This document shows positions 37,475-50,935 of a stretch of 64,000 nt of DNA, piece after piece. Position 1 is the first letter of the stretch, and each line of letters starts with the position of its first letter. The stretch is from assembly GCA_026874595.1 (NCBI GenBank), contig CM049308.1:41960527-42024526 (forward strand), in the 5' to 3' direction. Source of the stretch: Sipunculus nudus. Lineage: Eukaryota; Annelida; Sipuncula; Golfingiida; Sipunculidae. The translations under genes were made by a program, and so were the position numbers. The notes beneath the pieces are model-generated. The model was not told the DNA's origin. It worked only from the letters and a program-made list of their open reading frames with translations, and did not search any database.

Positions 37475-39335
37475 AAACAAGGGACCCATGGGTCACAGCG
37501 CTCAGCTGAAGTTTGAAATTTTTGCAAATGCAAAATATCATATTGTAATGTTTTTCATATATATAAGCATATGAGAAGCTAAGAGGAAAGGGGCCCTCCT
37601 ACTTGGTTATAGTAAAGTTCTAAATATATGATTGCAAAACTGATACTCTGACAAGACTGTCTTGAAGAAAAACAGTAAAAGTTTTGATATACTGTGAAGC
37701 ATATGAAAAATTAACAGATGGACAGGCAAGTGGACAGAATGGACTAATACCTTTATTTCACTTTCAAGGGAATAATGCATTCAAGTTAATATTAAAGACT
37801 ATTTTCTTTAGCATATCCACTTTTTCCAATAATAGTTTTATCAGATTCAGTTTTTTTTAATTAAGTTGTATAAATTTGTAATTTAAAAAAATATGAAAAT
37901 ATAAGTTAAAATATAAGAATTCCAAGTTGCAATCATTATTTATCCAGAGTGTAGCTAATATGGGGTCATATTATGCATACACAAATATTTTATTATTTTT
38001 AAATTACAAATGTTTAAACTTAATTTAAAAGAAAATAATGCCACAACATGGCATCTTCAAGATTATTCCTTGAATCACTTTTAAAAAGTTTTGTACATTG
38101 GAGTTTTCAGTACATGCTTAATTTTATTCACCAAAATAAAAGATTCAGTAAATTTGATAAAATAAAACATCTTTTCAAATAAAGTATAAACACTGTTAGT
38201 TGAATGAGGGGCAAACAACATCACTGTGCTAATTACTATCTCAGCTATAATTTATCACTGGAATTAATAGTCAATTTCACACCTGGTGAAGTTTTTACTC
38301 TTCTGAAGTAAAGAATTACTTATCTGATGAACATCCACACTTTCATAGCAATACACCACTTTGTGGACACAATTTAATGTGCATTTTCATCATTGTAACC
38401 CTGGAAGGTACAATACAAAATCTAAAATGTAGCATAGCCTAGAATAAGAATGAATCATGTACAGAAAATTATAAAATTCATCTAGATTATGCCCAAGCTG
38501 GGGGGGGGAGTGCAGGGCAGAGGGGAAGCCTGCTAGAGTGGCCAAGCTGAGCCAAGGCAAGCTGCCTGGAGAGGGTTACATAACACAAGTGAAGGCTGTA
38601 CTACTCGGTGGGTTTGATGTAAACATTACTTGACATGGTGTATGAAAACTTGAATAAAAGCTTCTCTTTTCCATCAATTCCTTTGAAATTTTAGATTTAA
38701 AAGATTAAATCCTTATGTATATATGCTGTGAAAATTAAATCAACAGGGCTTACTGGGAAAAAAGTGCTTTAGCCATAGTTGGATAAAATTTTAGGTACTG
38801 ATTTTTCATTTATGCTAATTACTTAAAAAAATTTGCAAAATTCAGATATACTTTCGGGTAAACAACTGAATCTTGATTAAATAAAGTTATATCCTTGAAA
38901 AAAAAGTCTCTAGCTTCAGAATTCTCATGTTAAGTGAGCAAATATATTTCCTGATTTTTTAAAAATTGCATAACGTTTTGGCCCATAACTTCAAAACAAT
39001 ACATAATACTGACCTAATTTTTTGTATATTCACAGAAAAATGAATGGAACAATATGCATAATAAATATGATAAAAAACAGATTAGTAGTTTTGTTATTAG
39101 GTAGCCCTGAAGTGTAATAATGTTTTTTTTTATGGAAACGGGGGGGGGGGGGGGGGGGGGGGCATTTCCTTAATATCTCAAAGGAACAAAATCTTAGTGA
39201 CCCAATTATTGGTATGGTAGGAGATTATGGGGACATCTAACTGTATGCTAAATTTTGGATTCATAGGTCAAACGTTTTCAAAACGTGCCCTGTTAACGGA
39301 CGGCCAGATGACTTATAGTCAGCTGAGCTAAAAAA
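37475..39335 (+). mobile_element. Helentron-like non-autonomous element, near-complete copy
   Basis: It starts AACAAGGGACCCATGGGTCA, CAGCGCTCAGCTGAAG and ends GACTTATAGTCAGCTGAGCT, AAAAAAGG. GCTCAGCTGA and TCAGCTGAGC form the subterminal inverted repeat. The 5' half matches 59762-62940 (without its insert), and the 3' half matches 26183-27230 reversed. A run of about 22 G lies near 39140. Confidence 0.7.
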
Positions 39336-41964
39336 GGTATTCAATTTGAAATGTGAATCTTTAAAGGGGTCTATTCTGATAACTACAGATAATCCCTTGA
39401 ACCTTTTAAAGACATTCAACAAGGACATCTAGTAGCACTGAGGCAAGTCAGATTGAAAAAAGTTTTGATACAGGCATTTTGCAAAAAGTGACTTTTCATC
39501 TGCTGCAAATTTTCCAAGTCAGATAACATGGTTTTTCTGTTTATCAACATTGCTGTTTAGTTACAGCTTGCAGATAAACAAGCTCATACATCGTCACAGA
39601 GGTGTTTTGAGAACTTTTCTGAAAAGGATTACCGAGGGTTCATTATTATGTATGGAGAATAAGCAAAACCAAAATATTTTATAGTCTGCCAGACAGTGCC
39701 AGTGATAAATTCCTTTCTTCAATTTTCTTAGTTGATAGAAGTAGAAATTTGCATAAGCAACCATATATGAAATAAATTCATCAAGAACTGTTTAAACAAG
39801 TTCCTAAATAATAAGTACATAATGACATGCAGACCTGGAAATACATGATCCCTGGTCCACAACTATAGAAATTAACAGTATATGTCACAGGAGCCACCAT
39901 ATAATGTATCCTTTCCTGTACCTGATGTTTGTTTAAGATTGCCATTTAACACCTGTGGTCTAAAGAGGTGTAGCAAGATAATTTAATGTTACCCTTATCC
40001 CACCAGGACCCACCAAACTGACATTCACCTGAACATATACCACAGCTGGCATGACCATGGTGTAACGGCCTGTAACAGGGCTGTGTATATGAGAGGCACA
40101 GACACTGAGAACATTTTTACTACATACCATTTATTTACTACACAAATCCTGTACAAAAAAATACTAAAACACACTAGATGAATTTTTTAACTGCTAGACT
40201 TTACAGGATGTTTTATCTGCACCTATATAAGTTTGGACAGTGACATTTAGCATGCACAAGTGTGCTTAAATCATCATCCATTCAGAGAAAATCCCTCTGA
40301 AAAAAATTTCTTAAGATCATACTAAAATATATAAATTATTTATAAATGTAACTGTTACAGATCACGCCAGATTTATAATATACCATACAATAAACCACAA
40401 GAGATAAACATATACATACACAGGTTGTTGTCATGTATGGTCTAAATTATTGTTAGGTTTGGCTCAGTGCCACTTCTTGATAAAACCAAAAATAAATTCC
40501 TTAAAGTAACACACATTTGTAAATGGCAATCTTTATTTGAGGATTTAATATAGTTTCTAAAGTACACCAGAAATCCCGGCCTATATTATCCCCCCCCCCC
40601 TCCCCCCAGTATTATATTCAGTTCGTGAGTGACATACATAAAACTGGCAACTGTCCAGGCAATGACAGTGCAGTTTCAATACTGACAAAACGTCAACAGT
40701 TTCAGTTTGCTAAACAAGATCAACTGCACTTAACTTCATATATATATACGACTGTCTATATGTATATAGTCTGTTTTTTAGATCTAGCATAGAATCTAGA
40801 ACCATTCTTTACTCGATAATTTTTTAATGGCAGTTTACCAGTCTAAACGATCTTGGCAGGCTCGAATTTATTTTCGTTTAGATTATGTATTTACTTCCGC
40901 AAAACGTAGTAGCCATTTTGAACCAGGTCATATCAGCTCACCAAGTTGAGTAACGAAACCCACATACATCAACCATTTTAATACCAGTGTACAATGGACT
41001 CGCTGAATATCTATGTCAACGGATTGTCACTTGAGACTTTTTATGAAAATACTTATGACTGTGGTGAGGGGACGATATAATCGAATGGTTGAGACGCAAA
41101 ATATACCTTGTCACTGGCACCTTACCTGTAATTAACGTTTGTTGGTATTAGGTGTAATGGAAATTCTGCTCGCTGTGTATAATCCACCAAGGTGTGTCGG
41201 GATTGCTATGAACAACTGCGCATGCGCGTGTTATGTATCCACTGTGTGCAAGTCACGAGTGTGTATGTGTGCACGACAAACAAACATGGTTTCCAAAAAT
41301 GAGTCATAAGACTGGAGGGGGGGGGGGGGGAGATAAAAATATCATGGAAAAACATAATAAATACTAGTATTTTATACTAGTGTCTGGTATAATGCAGTCA
41401 GTATTCTCCCTTAGGCATACAGCACCTAAATTCTTATGTCTCAATAAAAAAAAAATATTTTACTAGTTTACAAAACATAATTTGCATGTATTATTTTCTA
41501 AATGTATCATTTTCATGTCTGAATTACTCACTTTATAGGTCTAGATGCAAAGACACGGTTACTGTGTCATTCTGTTATGGTTGTACTATTAATTATGCAT
41601 GTTGTGAAATTTTAACATATCATATAGAGACGTAATGTTAAGTATGTTAAAGGTGTAAGATTCTTAAACATGTTTGTAAATATTTGTAAGATGTAGAAGC
41701 TGAAACGTGCTTAGAAATAAAAAATGGGCAAACAGGCGCGTTTTATACTTTTTACCGGTTTCAGGCTGAAACGGGTGACCGTTTATCTGATTCATATCAT
41801 TGAGACACGTGTTTCATGTAAAGGCACGTGAATCCTTAAACATGGAATTCATTTCAAACATTTTGCAAAACATGTTTACATTATCTTTTCCTAGTTTTTA
41901 TTTAAAATATTTTTGCAATTTGGACAATCTCATTCAAATATATATATATATATATATTATATTA
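39336..41964. other. Non-coding DNA upstream of the EpCAM-like gene
   Basis: AT-rich. Bases 40860-41290 are relatively CpG-richer and could hold a promoter or first non-coding exon, but nothing specific marks one. It contains C or G runs near 40590 and 41318 and (TA)n near 41939. I see no coding exon. Confidence 0.3.
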
Positions 41965-42095
41965 ATAGCGTAAGGTGATTTTTTTGTGATTTTCCATATC
42001 TCCTCTGATAGCACTGTACGGATTGCCTTGATTTTCGACATACATATGCTTCGGGTTTGCCCGAAGAGCTTATACCCGCTTTTATTTGCAATATT
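41965..42095. repeat. Dispersed repeat, copy A
   Basis: ATCTCCTCTGATAGCACTGT, ACGGATTGCCTTGATTTTCG and the following phrase recur in the same orientation at 44587-44710, so the two copies flank the foldback cluster at 42927-44457. Confidence 0.6.
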
Positions 42096-42926
42096 TATGT
42101 ATTAAGTGCATAATTAATAATTAGAACATTTGTCCCCCCCCCCCCCAGGCGCCTCTTTTCTATGTATCTTCGGGCCTTGTAACATAATGGCCAAAGTGTG
42201 TAATACATGGACAGTTTTTTTTTTTTCTGCGGGGGCCCTATCTGGGGTTTTAGTGCATTATGAGGTCACAAATCCCCTTCTCAGTAGGGAGATCTTTGAA
42301 AGAATTGTTTGGCAGGCCTTTCTGTGAGCGACCCCCTTACATGACCCGGTATGCTTGAGTGCACATGTGGGTCCAGGGCCCTGCATGAGATCAGGGTCTT
42401 TACAAATAAGCGAGTCCCATGCGACTAAAATCTTGTCGCACGGGCACATATACCAGCGTTTATCGCTTTACGTTTTATCGCACCCGTCTTTCATATGCGA
42501 TCAATTATTAGGCAACACATGACACATACAAAAGTCAAACAGGTGACGATACGTCGTGATGTCCTTACAGATCAAGATTTATGCCTGTAAACTTAAATGA
42601 TATTTCAGTCAATTATAACAATTAATTATGTTTTAATTAAATTAATGTGGGATCGGACCCCCCCCCCCCCACACACACACAAATAATTGTCCTGGCGCCC
42701 GTGCTTAACGCTTTATTTTGCTTCTATTTTAAATGTCACATTTTATTGCATCAAATTCATGGTTGCAATTTTTCAGTGTTAAAGCAGGATGCATTTTAAG
42801 TGTTATAGACATGATGATGCTTCGTTACAGTAATTCCCCTTCAATGAACTTTAGAACTCATATTTTGGTAATGGAAGTGAGGGCTTCCCAAATTTCACGT
42901 CATGAAGTGGAAAACCCTGTGCGTGT

Positions 42927-43139
42927 AAAGGCGGTTTCACACCGGGTGCGTCCGAACGAATATTACACGAACGAATATTTCTGTCGTTCCGGTTAAAATC
43001 CTGTCGCATCCGAAATTTCATTCACACTGAATCCGAACGATATTTTTGGTTTCCGACCGAGAAATTTTCGTCTCCGAAAGTCGTATTGGACAGCCATATG
43101 AGAAATATATCGGATGCACTATAATATAGGCTTAATTGC

Positions 43140-43193
<54 letters not shown>

Positions 43194-43940
43194 GAGAGAG
43201 AGAGACCTGCATGTACAGAAAAATGTCGAATATTTTTGAACTTGTGAAATTGATTTTCTCATTAATTTTGTAATTAATAATAATTAATAATAAATTTTTA
43301 TATATTAATACCACTGACTAGACCTAGATATCCATTTCAACTTGCCTTTTAAAATAACTGTTCAACCTGTTGTTTCAACAGAACAGATTCCATGCAACTC
43401 CTGCATTTCAAGTTAAAGTTTGAATCACTAGTTTAGTTTGATTTATATTTGATTTTCAAATCTGCCAATATGATTTAGAACAGTCTGCCCAAAGCTTTAA
43501 AACTTCTGTTAATATGCAAAATGTTTAACTAAAAATAATACTTTTGTAATAATAAAAATGACATGAAAAAAAGTTATTGTTTCATGACTTTTTTTTCTAA
43601 ATTTATCGCGGAACATTTTATTTTAGTCAGTGGTATAAATATATGTCACCTGTGAACTTATGACTACTGCTGGTACCTAGCTAGGCCCAATAATTTTCAA
43701 TTATACAGTCAGAGCACTCAGAGATAAAATTTATAATTAATTATTATTACTTACAAAATTAATGAGAAAATCAATTTACAAGTTCAATAATATTCGACAT
43801 TTTTTTGTACATGCAGGTCTATATATATATCGGATTCAGTGTGAATGAAATTTCGGATGCGACAGGATTTTAATCGGAACGACAGAAATATTCGTTCGTA
43901 TCATATTCGTTCGGACGCATCCGGTGTGAAACCGCCTTTA
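42927..43940. mobile_element. Foldback/MITE-like element with long inverted arms
   Basis: The left end AAAGGCGGTTTCACACCGGG, TGCGTCCGAACGAA is inverted at the right end (CCGGTGTGAAACCGCCTTT). The arms extend over TTCTGTCGTTCC, GTCGCATCCGAAATTTCATT, and again over ATGTCGAATATT and AATTAATAATAATTAATAAT. (TA)n at 43143-43191 lies inside the left arm. No transposase. Confidence 0.7.
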
Positions 43941-44457
43941 AACATCGCTATTTTAAGTTGCCCTCTATGTTTTCTTTGGACTGTCGTATGCGACAAAATC
44001 ACACCGTGTAAAATGCTTGTGACACATTCACAACATTTAGCTCATTGGAGCTAAAAAAAAGTTATAAATATCTGTTTAAATCAAATAAATTTGATTTAAA
44101 TAAAATAATACCTCTTTTTATATTTTTCTTTTATCACATAATTTTAGAACAGTGGACAAGGAAACAACATTTCTTTGTTGGACAGTATTATATATCAAAT
44201 AGGTAACGTACAAATGAACCTGTCTGTTATAAATGTTCCAGCTTTTTTGTGTTGAAGGTGAAAAGAAGCCATTCTTGTCCGATGCGAACGACAAAAAAAT
44301 AGAACATGTTCTATTTTTTTCGTTCGGATAGCATCGTTCGGATTTGGTGTGAATGCACCAACATAAAATAAAGGATTTTATTTTTTCGTTCGTACAGCAA
44401 ATTTTCGTTCGGACGTAAAATTCGTTCGGACGCATCCAGTCTGAAACCGCCTTAACA
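43941..44457. mobile_element. Related foldback segment sharing the GCGGTTTCA terminus
   Basis: It ends TTCGGACGCATCCAGTCTGA, AACCGCCTT, the same terminus as the neighbour. It contains the self-complementary AGAACATGTTCT and ATTTGGTGTGAATGCACC. A reversed relative occupies 52885-53230. Confidence 0.55.
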
Positions 44458-44586
44458 TAATATTTTTGCATATACAAATACTTTCATTCATCATATCAAC
44501 TTCTCCGAACAATTCTCTGGCCAATCTCTTGGATTCAATCAGATTTTTTATTCATAACACCATACATATAATGGATTTTCATTTTA

Positions 44587-44710
44587 ATAGCGTAACGCGA
44601 TTTGTGTGATTTTCCGTATCTCCTCTGATACCACTCTACGGATTGCCTTGATTTTCGATATATACATATGCTCCGCGTTTGTCCGAAGACTTAATACTCA
44701 TTTTATTGTC
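44587..44710. repeat. Dispersed repeat, copy B
   Basis: It matches 41965-42095 in the same orientation (AATAGCGTAA, TATCTCCTCTGATA, ACGGATTGCCTTGATTTTCG). Confidence 0.6.
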
Positions 44711-45590
44711 CCAAAGGACAGACTCGCCATATTTCTTTTTTTCTACAGAACTTTACCATTGGTGTTAACATGCGAATGTACCGAAGGACATATTTTACCT
44801 GAAGAAAAGTTATTCAATTTACCCTGAAAGGTAAGACCACATATCATAAAAAAATGACTGCACCTATTCAGCAACCTCAAAGAGTGCCTAGGCCAGTTTT
44901 ACGCGTTCGATCGGGACCAGGGGCTGATGCATGGCTAACAATCATAGTACTTTGAGTATAATTTCACCATAATTTTTGGATAAATTTTACGGATATTACC
45001 ATCAGATGAATATTCTGATATTATCTGATCTATTTTATGAAGGTCAAGTGGGTTTGGGTAGGGTAAGAACTTTTTGTAGTTTATTTTTCAGGGTTCACAT
45101 GCATTCCACTTAGCCCCTCCCCAACCCTTCCTGTCCACTCATACGGCTGAAAAGTGATCCTTTATGACCTGAGGTAATAATCAGTGGAATTTAATCACAA
45201 CTTATTAAAAATCTGACTTTGAAGTGGGTTGTTAAAGTGCATGACGGTAACATTGTATAACCAAGACATTCAACCATGAAAGACCATTTGATAAGAGAAC
45301 TAACTGCTCGCCCCTAACCATGCGTGGCCCGGGTAATTGCTAGTGTTGATTTAACAAAGCTCCTGCCGTACAATTAACAATCAGACAATCCAGAAACATT
45401 ATTAATCGTTATAGAGATACCCGTGGGTCACGTGTCCCGCATTGGAAAGCGAACCCCTAGATTCTCCATTTGAGTATGATTGTTGCCATATTGATCATAT
45501 GAATAAGTTATTGACAACATGATTATATTGACCACCCCCCTTGCCCTGAAGTCGGGGATATATACACTCCATTCCCCCTATATGGCCGCC
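44711..45590. other. Non-coding DNA
   Basis: Mixed composition; no gene, RNA or repeat recognised. Confidence 0.4.
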
Positions 45591-45593
45591 CCT

Positions 45594-45597
<4 letters not shown>

Positions 45598-45642
<45 letters not shown>

Positions 45643-46391
45643 ACAGAAAAAGTGTGTAACTAGGGATTTCACGAAATCCCTAAAACTTTCAGGGAATTCG
45701 TGAAATCACTGTTTCACTTAGGGATTTCATGAAATCACTAAAAAGTCTAGGGATTTCGTGTAATCCCTGAAATATTGCTCTAGTTATTTCGTGAAATCCC
45801 TGAATGCATTTCATTGAATAGGCCAATCCTCACTATTTCAGCGACTGGGCTAAATCATTGTTTATCATGTTAAATATAATGACACAATGAAAGTTTATGC
45901 AGATCAGTTTATTTCAATCACTAAATGCTGGACTGTGCAGGATAATCAAAGCCATGTGCCATATTGCAAGTCTGCCATTTCTAAACAATAATACTAATAA
46001 TACTAATAATAAAAAAAAATAAATAAAAAATAATAATACTGTTAACTTGACACTTGGTGCATGTGTATTATTAAAGCCATTGCAAGTCTGCCATTCCTGT
46101 ACAATTATACTAATAAAAAAATAAATAGATGAGTAAGATTGTGTAAAATATATGAACTGAAATGTTATGAATATGATAATGATAACTCAAACTCTGACAA
46201 GATATCATTACACAAATTCCCTGAAATCCATTCAGTAAGATTGTGTAAAACGAAGGTACTATTTTCAGGGATTACACGAAATCCCTAGACTTTTTAGTGA
46301 TTTCATGAAATCCCTAAGTGAAACAGTGATTTCTCGAATTCCCTGAAAGTTTTAGGGATTTCGTGAAATCCCTAGTTACACACTTTTACTG

Positions 46392-46440
<49 letters not shown>
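45598..46440. mobile_element. MITE inserted in a (TA)n microsatellite
   Basis: (TA)n at 45598-45639 and 46395-46440 flanks the element 45641-46394. Its TIRs are about 140 bases: TTACAGAAAAAGTGTGTAAC, TAGGGATTTCACGAAATCCC and on, inverted at the right. Each arm holds several near-palindromes GGGATTTC-GAAATCCC. The interior has two similar segments (TGCAAGTCTGCCATT). TA target and no coding sequence suggest a Tc1/mariner-type MITE. Confidence 0.8.
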
Positions 46441-46442
<2 letters not shown>

Positions 46443-46594
46443 TATACATATGGATAGAGACATATATGTAAATGCGCGTACATGTGTGTATTTGTCCCGT
46501 CACTTTTCCGAAATTGAAAACAAAACGCTGAAAGCGTTTATAAATCCTGTCCAGATTCTGTTTTAAGAATTTTACAAACATGAGACCCCAGCTC

Positions 46595-46830
46595 AACCTA
46601 AAGGAACAAGCGTTCTGGTAGAACTTTTTAAGGGCCCAACTTCAACTTGGGGTTCCTTTTGAACCCATCCGAGGGTTTTTCTGAAATATCACAGGTTCCA
46701 CCTGGAATCTCTTCAAAGGTTCATAGAGGGCGCTTTCAAGGTTCTCCATGATGGACTGAGTGGGAACCTTTACCATTTCTGGGTGGGTCCCCTAGTGTAA
46801 GGTTCTTTATGGAACCTTCGATGCAGGTTA
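46595..46830. repeat. GGTTCC/GGAACC-rich repeat
   Basis: GTTCTGGTAGAACTTTTTAA, GGTTCCTTTTGAACC, AGGTTCATAGAGGGCGC and GGTTCTTTATGGAACCTT form a cluster of imperfect palindromes, likely a mobile-element remnant. Confidence 0.5.
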
Positions 46831-49800
46831 TTTTACAAGAAAAGTTAATTATGTCATACCATATGTTTTTGATAAATTCTGTCTAAAAAATCATTTGTTA
46901 TAGAAAGTGGGTAATTACAAGGACCAAAACTGAAAAGTCATTTCGCTAGTTGAGTTTTATCCTCATATATGATATGACACATCCTTCCAGATCAAATGAA
47001 AACACGGGGTTTAAATGAAACACGTGTCATCTCTTACTTCATTTTCATAGATCCTTTTGTGAACACTGTGGATAGAAACAACTGCAAGAAAGCATGCATC
47101 AGTACACTATATATGTATGCAGCTGACTAATATATTTTGGCATTTGTGATAAGGAGTTAGTGAACACCTCCCAATTCTGAGCCGTTTCCCAACATTCATA
47201 CTTATCAATTCAAGTCAGTTGGATTCGTTCATCTTGGTTCCATGGTGCTTAAGGCAAATGTTGTTTGCGGCAAGGATTTAAGAGTGTTCTTGGTGTATAC
47301 AAACAATGGAATTGCATACCTCATACTGTCTCTCTCATCCGGACAAACATGAAAGGCTAAAATATGCACATCCAAAGTGCCCCAGAGTGTGCTCTTCTTT
47401 TTGGTTTTCATATATGGTATTCATCAAGAGTACATAACTCACGAACTGTTTGCCTCTTTTTATGAACATGGTAACCTCTTTTGATCCCAGAGTCTCCTGT
47501 GCAATAAATCTATATTATAAAATTAATACTTGGCTGCTTCACAAAACAAAATATATCAAGTCGTTGCAAAATACAACAGAAAAACAGCAGTTGATCTTCA
47601 GTGTCTTATACGATTTTTGAATGGCAGGTAAACAGGTGAATGATTCAAAGGTACACCAGTCCCTTAAGTAAATGTATTGTTCCTATGTTCACAAGTGTTC
47701 CATCCAAAATGATGAACTCCGAAACATCGCGACGCTCGAAAACCTCACTGATATCATGTCAATATATTTATTCCTAAAATGCGAGATGCAGAGAATCCAT
47801 CTGAAAAATAAGAGATGAGATACATATATTAACTAATCTGCATTGTATGGAATGTAATCCTTCGGATCGTCATGTTGGGGAGCCCCATTGTGGGATGCGC
47901 CCCAGGCCCCCACAAACCGTGTTTGCATTCACTTATTCGGCCCACATTCGAGGGTTCATTCGTGCATAAGTGATTGTACATTTGTAAATACACGTATTCA
48001 TTGATGACGTTTTCGAATCCGGATCATGTGCCCGATGCACACCAAAATCAAATTGATTCTTCACTGGTCCATTCCCGAAAAGCCCTGAAAATTTCATGAG
48101 ATTCTCTTCACGATTGCTTTAGGTATTTTGTGAAGAAGCACACAAATACACTAACACGAGCACATACATACAACACACACCAACGGGGATAAACGCATAT
48201 CATCCAGGCGGAGACAAAAAGATAGACAAATATACACATAAACAAGTAGGCCTTTACGCATATGTGTACACAAATATGATGGTACTTTCTGTCAAACGAT
48301 TGCCGTGCCTACACAGAAGGAAATGACTTTGCGTAAGCCGTATATAAAAGTTATCACCAGTTGTTAAGCTGTGACTTTAATCCTGTACATGTCGGCGACA
48401 GAGAGGGAGACAGAAGTTCTACAAAGGGGATGCAATCAGCAGGTTGTTACACGCTTTGTGTTTGGGGTTTGCAAACCATATGAGAGCAGTGGTGCCGAAG
48501 TTTTTCATTTCGTGGAGCGTGATTTAATTAACACACGTGCCTTGTCTGTGAAGCCGCACCCCCCCCCCCCCCCCCCCCCCCCATTGTACGGAATTGCACG
48601 GGAATGTAAAATGTGGACACAAAATGTATTTAGATAAATGTATGAGGAACAAAAACCTTAGGCATGAATCTCCTGCAATTAAAACATGTTATGGACCCAA
48701 TGGATACAGTGGAAAGATGTCATAAATTTAACAAGACCTGACACAGCTCTCCCTGTGACAAACCAGATACCATAGGAATAAGGCATTTTTTTTAGTTTTT
48801 TCGTTTTACAAACAGCGACTGGAAAACTATTTGAATAATCTGCAAATTACTTTTTTATATGATCTGCCACAAGCGCACTTGGGCCCGTAAAAACCTGCCT
48901 TAATGTGCTAGAAAATAGCTCTTCTTTACATTCTTAAATGCACTTAATTTCATAATGAAATGTATTAGAGACGTTGCCGATCGTTTAATTTGGGCCTTAA
49001 AAATTACCCTGATTGTGCCCATACACGTGGAACGATCGGTACACTCGTGCACGAGAGGAGAAAAACTGCCGGGGAAACGCTACCAAGTTTAGTTACTCGG
49101 GCGAAACAACCTGAAAAAATATTGAGCAATTAGAAATGGTTCTCCTTTGATTACAGATAAAGCGGAATCTCGTCGGTATCGCATTAAATGAAAGTTTTCT
49201 CGACATGCACACTGTCAAACGTCCTATGTTGGTATTTAAACCATGTGACGCCTTGATTTGCATAAACACGGGTTTCCCATGCACGCAAACGTCCTTGTGC
49301 CTGGCGAAGCGGTCACGTGTCATAATCAGACAGCCAATAAGAGGTCGTAGTAAAAATTCACCAATGTGACTTCATTCATGACTGTTTTGGCGGGAAAATA
49401 TTCACTGACACCATGTCACTTGCGGTGGTTATAATTTTACAGCTACGGTCACGGTCGCACCGTTAGTATATAAAGCAAATGATGCGGGCCTATTTAATGG
49501 GAATTGCAACTGATGTTGCCTAACGCACGAATCCTAACAAATCAGATGGTTGGTATGACAAGTATTGCGTGATCATGACGGGGTTTTGCAAGCAGGCCGA
49601 TTTATGACGAATAGTTTCTACCGGCCACAGCTTATCAAACACGCATCAAATTTTAGCAACTGTCTTTTCTTTGCTTCTGTTTATTTTTAACTGCCTTTAT
49701 AAATGTATTTCATTTTATAAATATCCTTTAAAGTAAACTGATATATTTCTTGACCAGCGTTTCTTGTTTAGACGTAGACAAGATACAGATCAACACTGCT

Positions 49801-50635
49801 CGCTCAGTCATTAATTACATAAAAGTAAAATACTTTATATACATAGAGAATTTAAAAAAAAATAAAAAAAGTACCAACAGATTGGAAAAATATATTAAGA
49901 AATAAGAAAATGTCCATGAATAGTATAACAAATATTAGTAGGGTCTTAAGTTGCACACAACTGCTGTTATATATCAGAGTATGATACATCAGAAGCAAAA
50001 AGTCGTTGTCCGAGACATTTTTTTTTATTATGATTAAGCAGGGCATCTGATAACTGGCACTGAAAAGCAAACAAAAGTGATTTAGTTTTTTAAAACCAAA
50101 AACAAATAGAAATAAATACCCCAAAGCCTTTGGGCAGTTAACGTTATAGGCCTACAAATAGATCATGGCCTATACGTTGTTAATTATATTTGAGCTTTCA
50201 ATTAATTTCGCATAATAGAAGTATACCGACGGCTAATATATGGTTTTATCTTTCAACTAAATACAGTTTTACATATACAAATGTATTTATATATCCATTT
50301 AATATATACCACTACCTTAATAGGCTTTAACTTTCATCAAAGAGTCCATTTATTCGCATCTGTCTAAAAGTGCCCTCATTCATACAATTCTGGCTCTCGC
50401 ATACAACGCAAAATAAAATCCTCTGCAAATCCTTGTGAGATCAAGAATCAGGCTTACAGGCCTAATGCGAACCTGTGCAATGGGATATACATCAGTTATA
50501 ATGCTAATATGATATTTAACATGCCTGACCATTATTGGAAAAGTACTTGATTACTTTTCAAATTCGTGTATGTTTGACATGTACATGTACAAAGCAAGTA
50601 CTAAAAAATTTGAACCCGAGTACAGGATTTTAAGC
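46831..50635. other. Mostly unique non-coding DNA
   Basis: No exon was supported. It includes a run of about 24 C near 48559, which creates a proline-rich false ORF, and a CpG-richer patch at 48960-49470. The ORFs here lack splice context. Confidence 0.35.
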
Positions 50636-50639
50636 CTGT

Positions 50640-50935
50640 ATGTCATGGGGGAAAAAGAATAGCCACAATGATAACCAAAGTTATAACATAACTTTAATAC
50701 AAAATCAAAATAAAAACAAGGGACCCATGGGTCACGTCGCTCAGCTGATTGTGACAGTAATGACTGCATCACCATTGACTCTTTGTCATGGGGGAAAAAA
50801 GAATAGCCACAATGATAACCAAAGTTATAACATAACTTTAATACAAAATTAAAATAAAAACAAGGGACCCATGGGTCACGGCGCTCAGCTGATTGTGACA
50901 GTAATGACTGCATCACCATAGATTTTTTGAAGTTG
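50640..50935 (+). repeat. Tandem duplication of a 145-bp segment with element 5' end
   Basis: GTCATGGGGGAAAAAGAATA through GTGACAGTAATGACTGCATC occurs twice, offset by about 145 bases. Each copy includes the GGGACCCATGGGTCACG, CTCAGCTGA element start. Confidence 0.85.

Noticed and set aside
48371-48637. Proline-run ORF
   Set aside because: The run comes from a poly-C tract; no supporting context.
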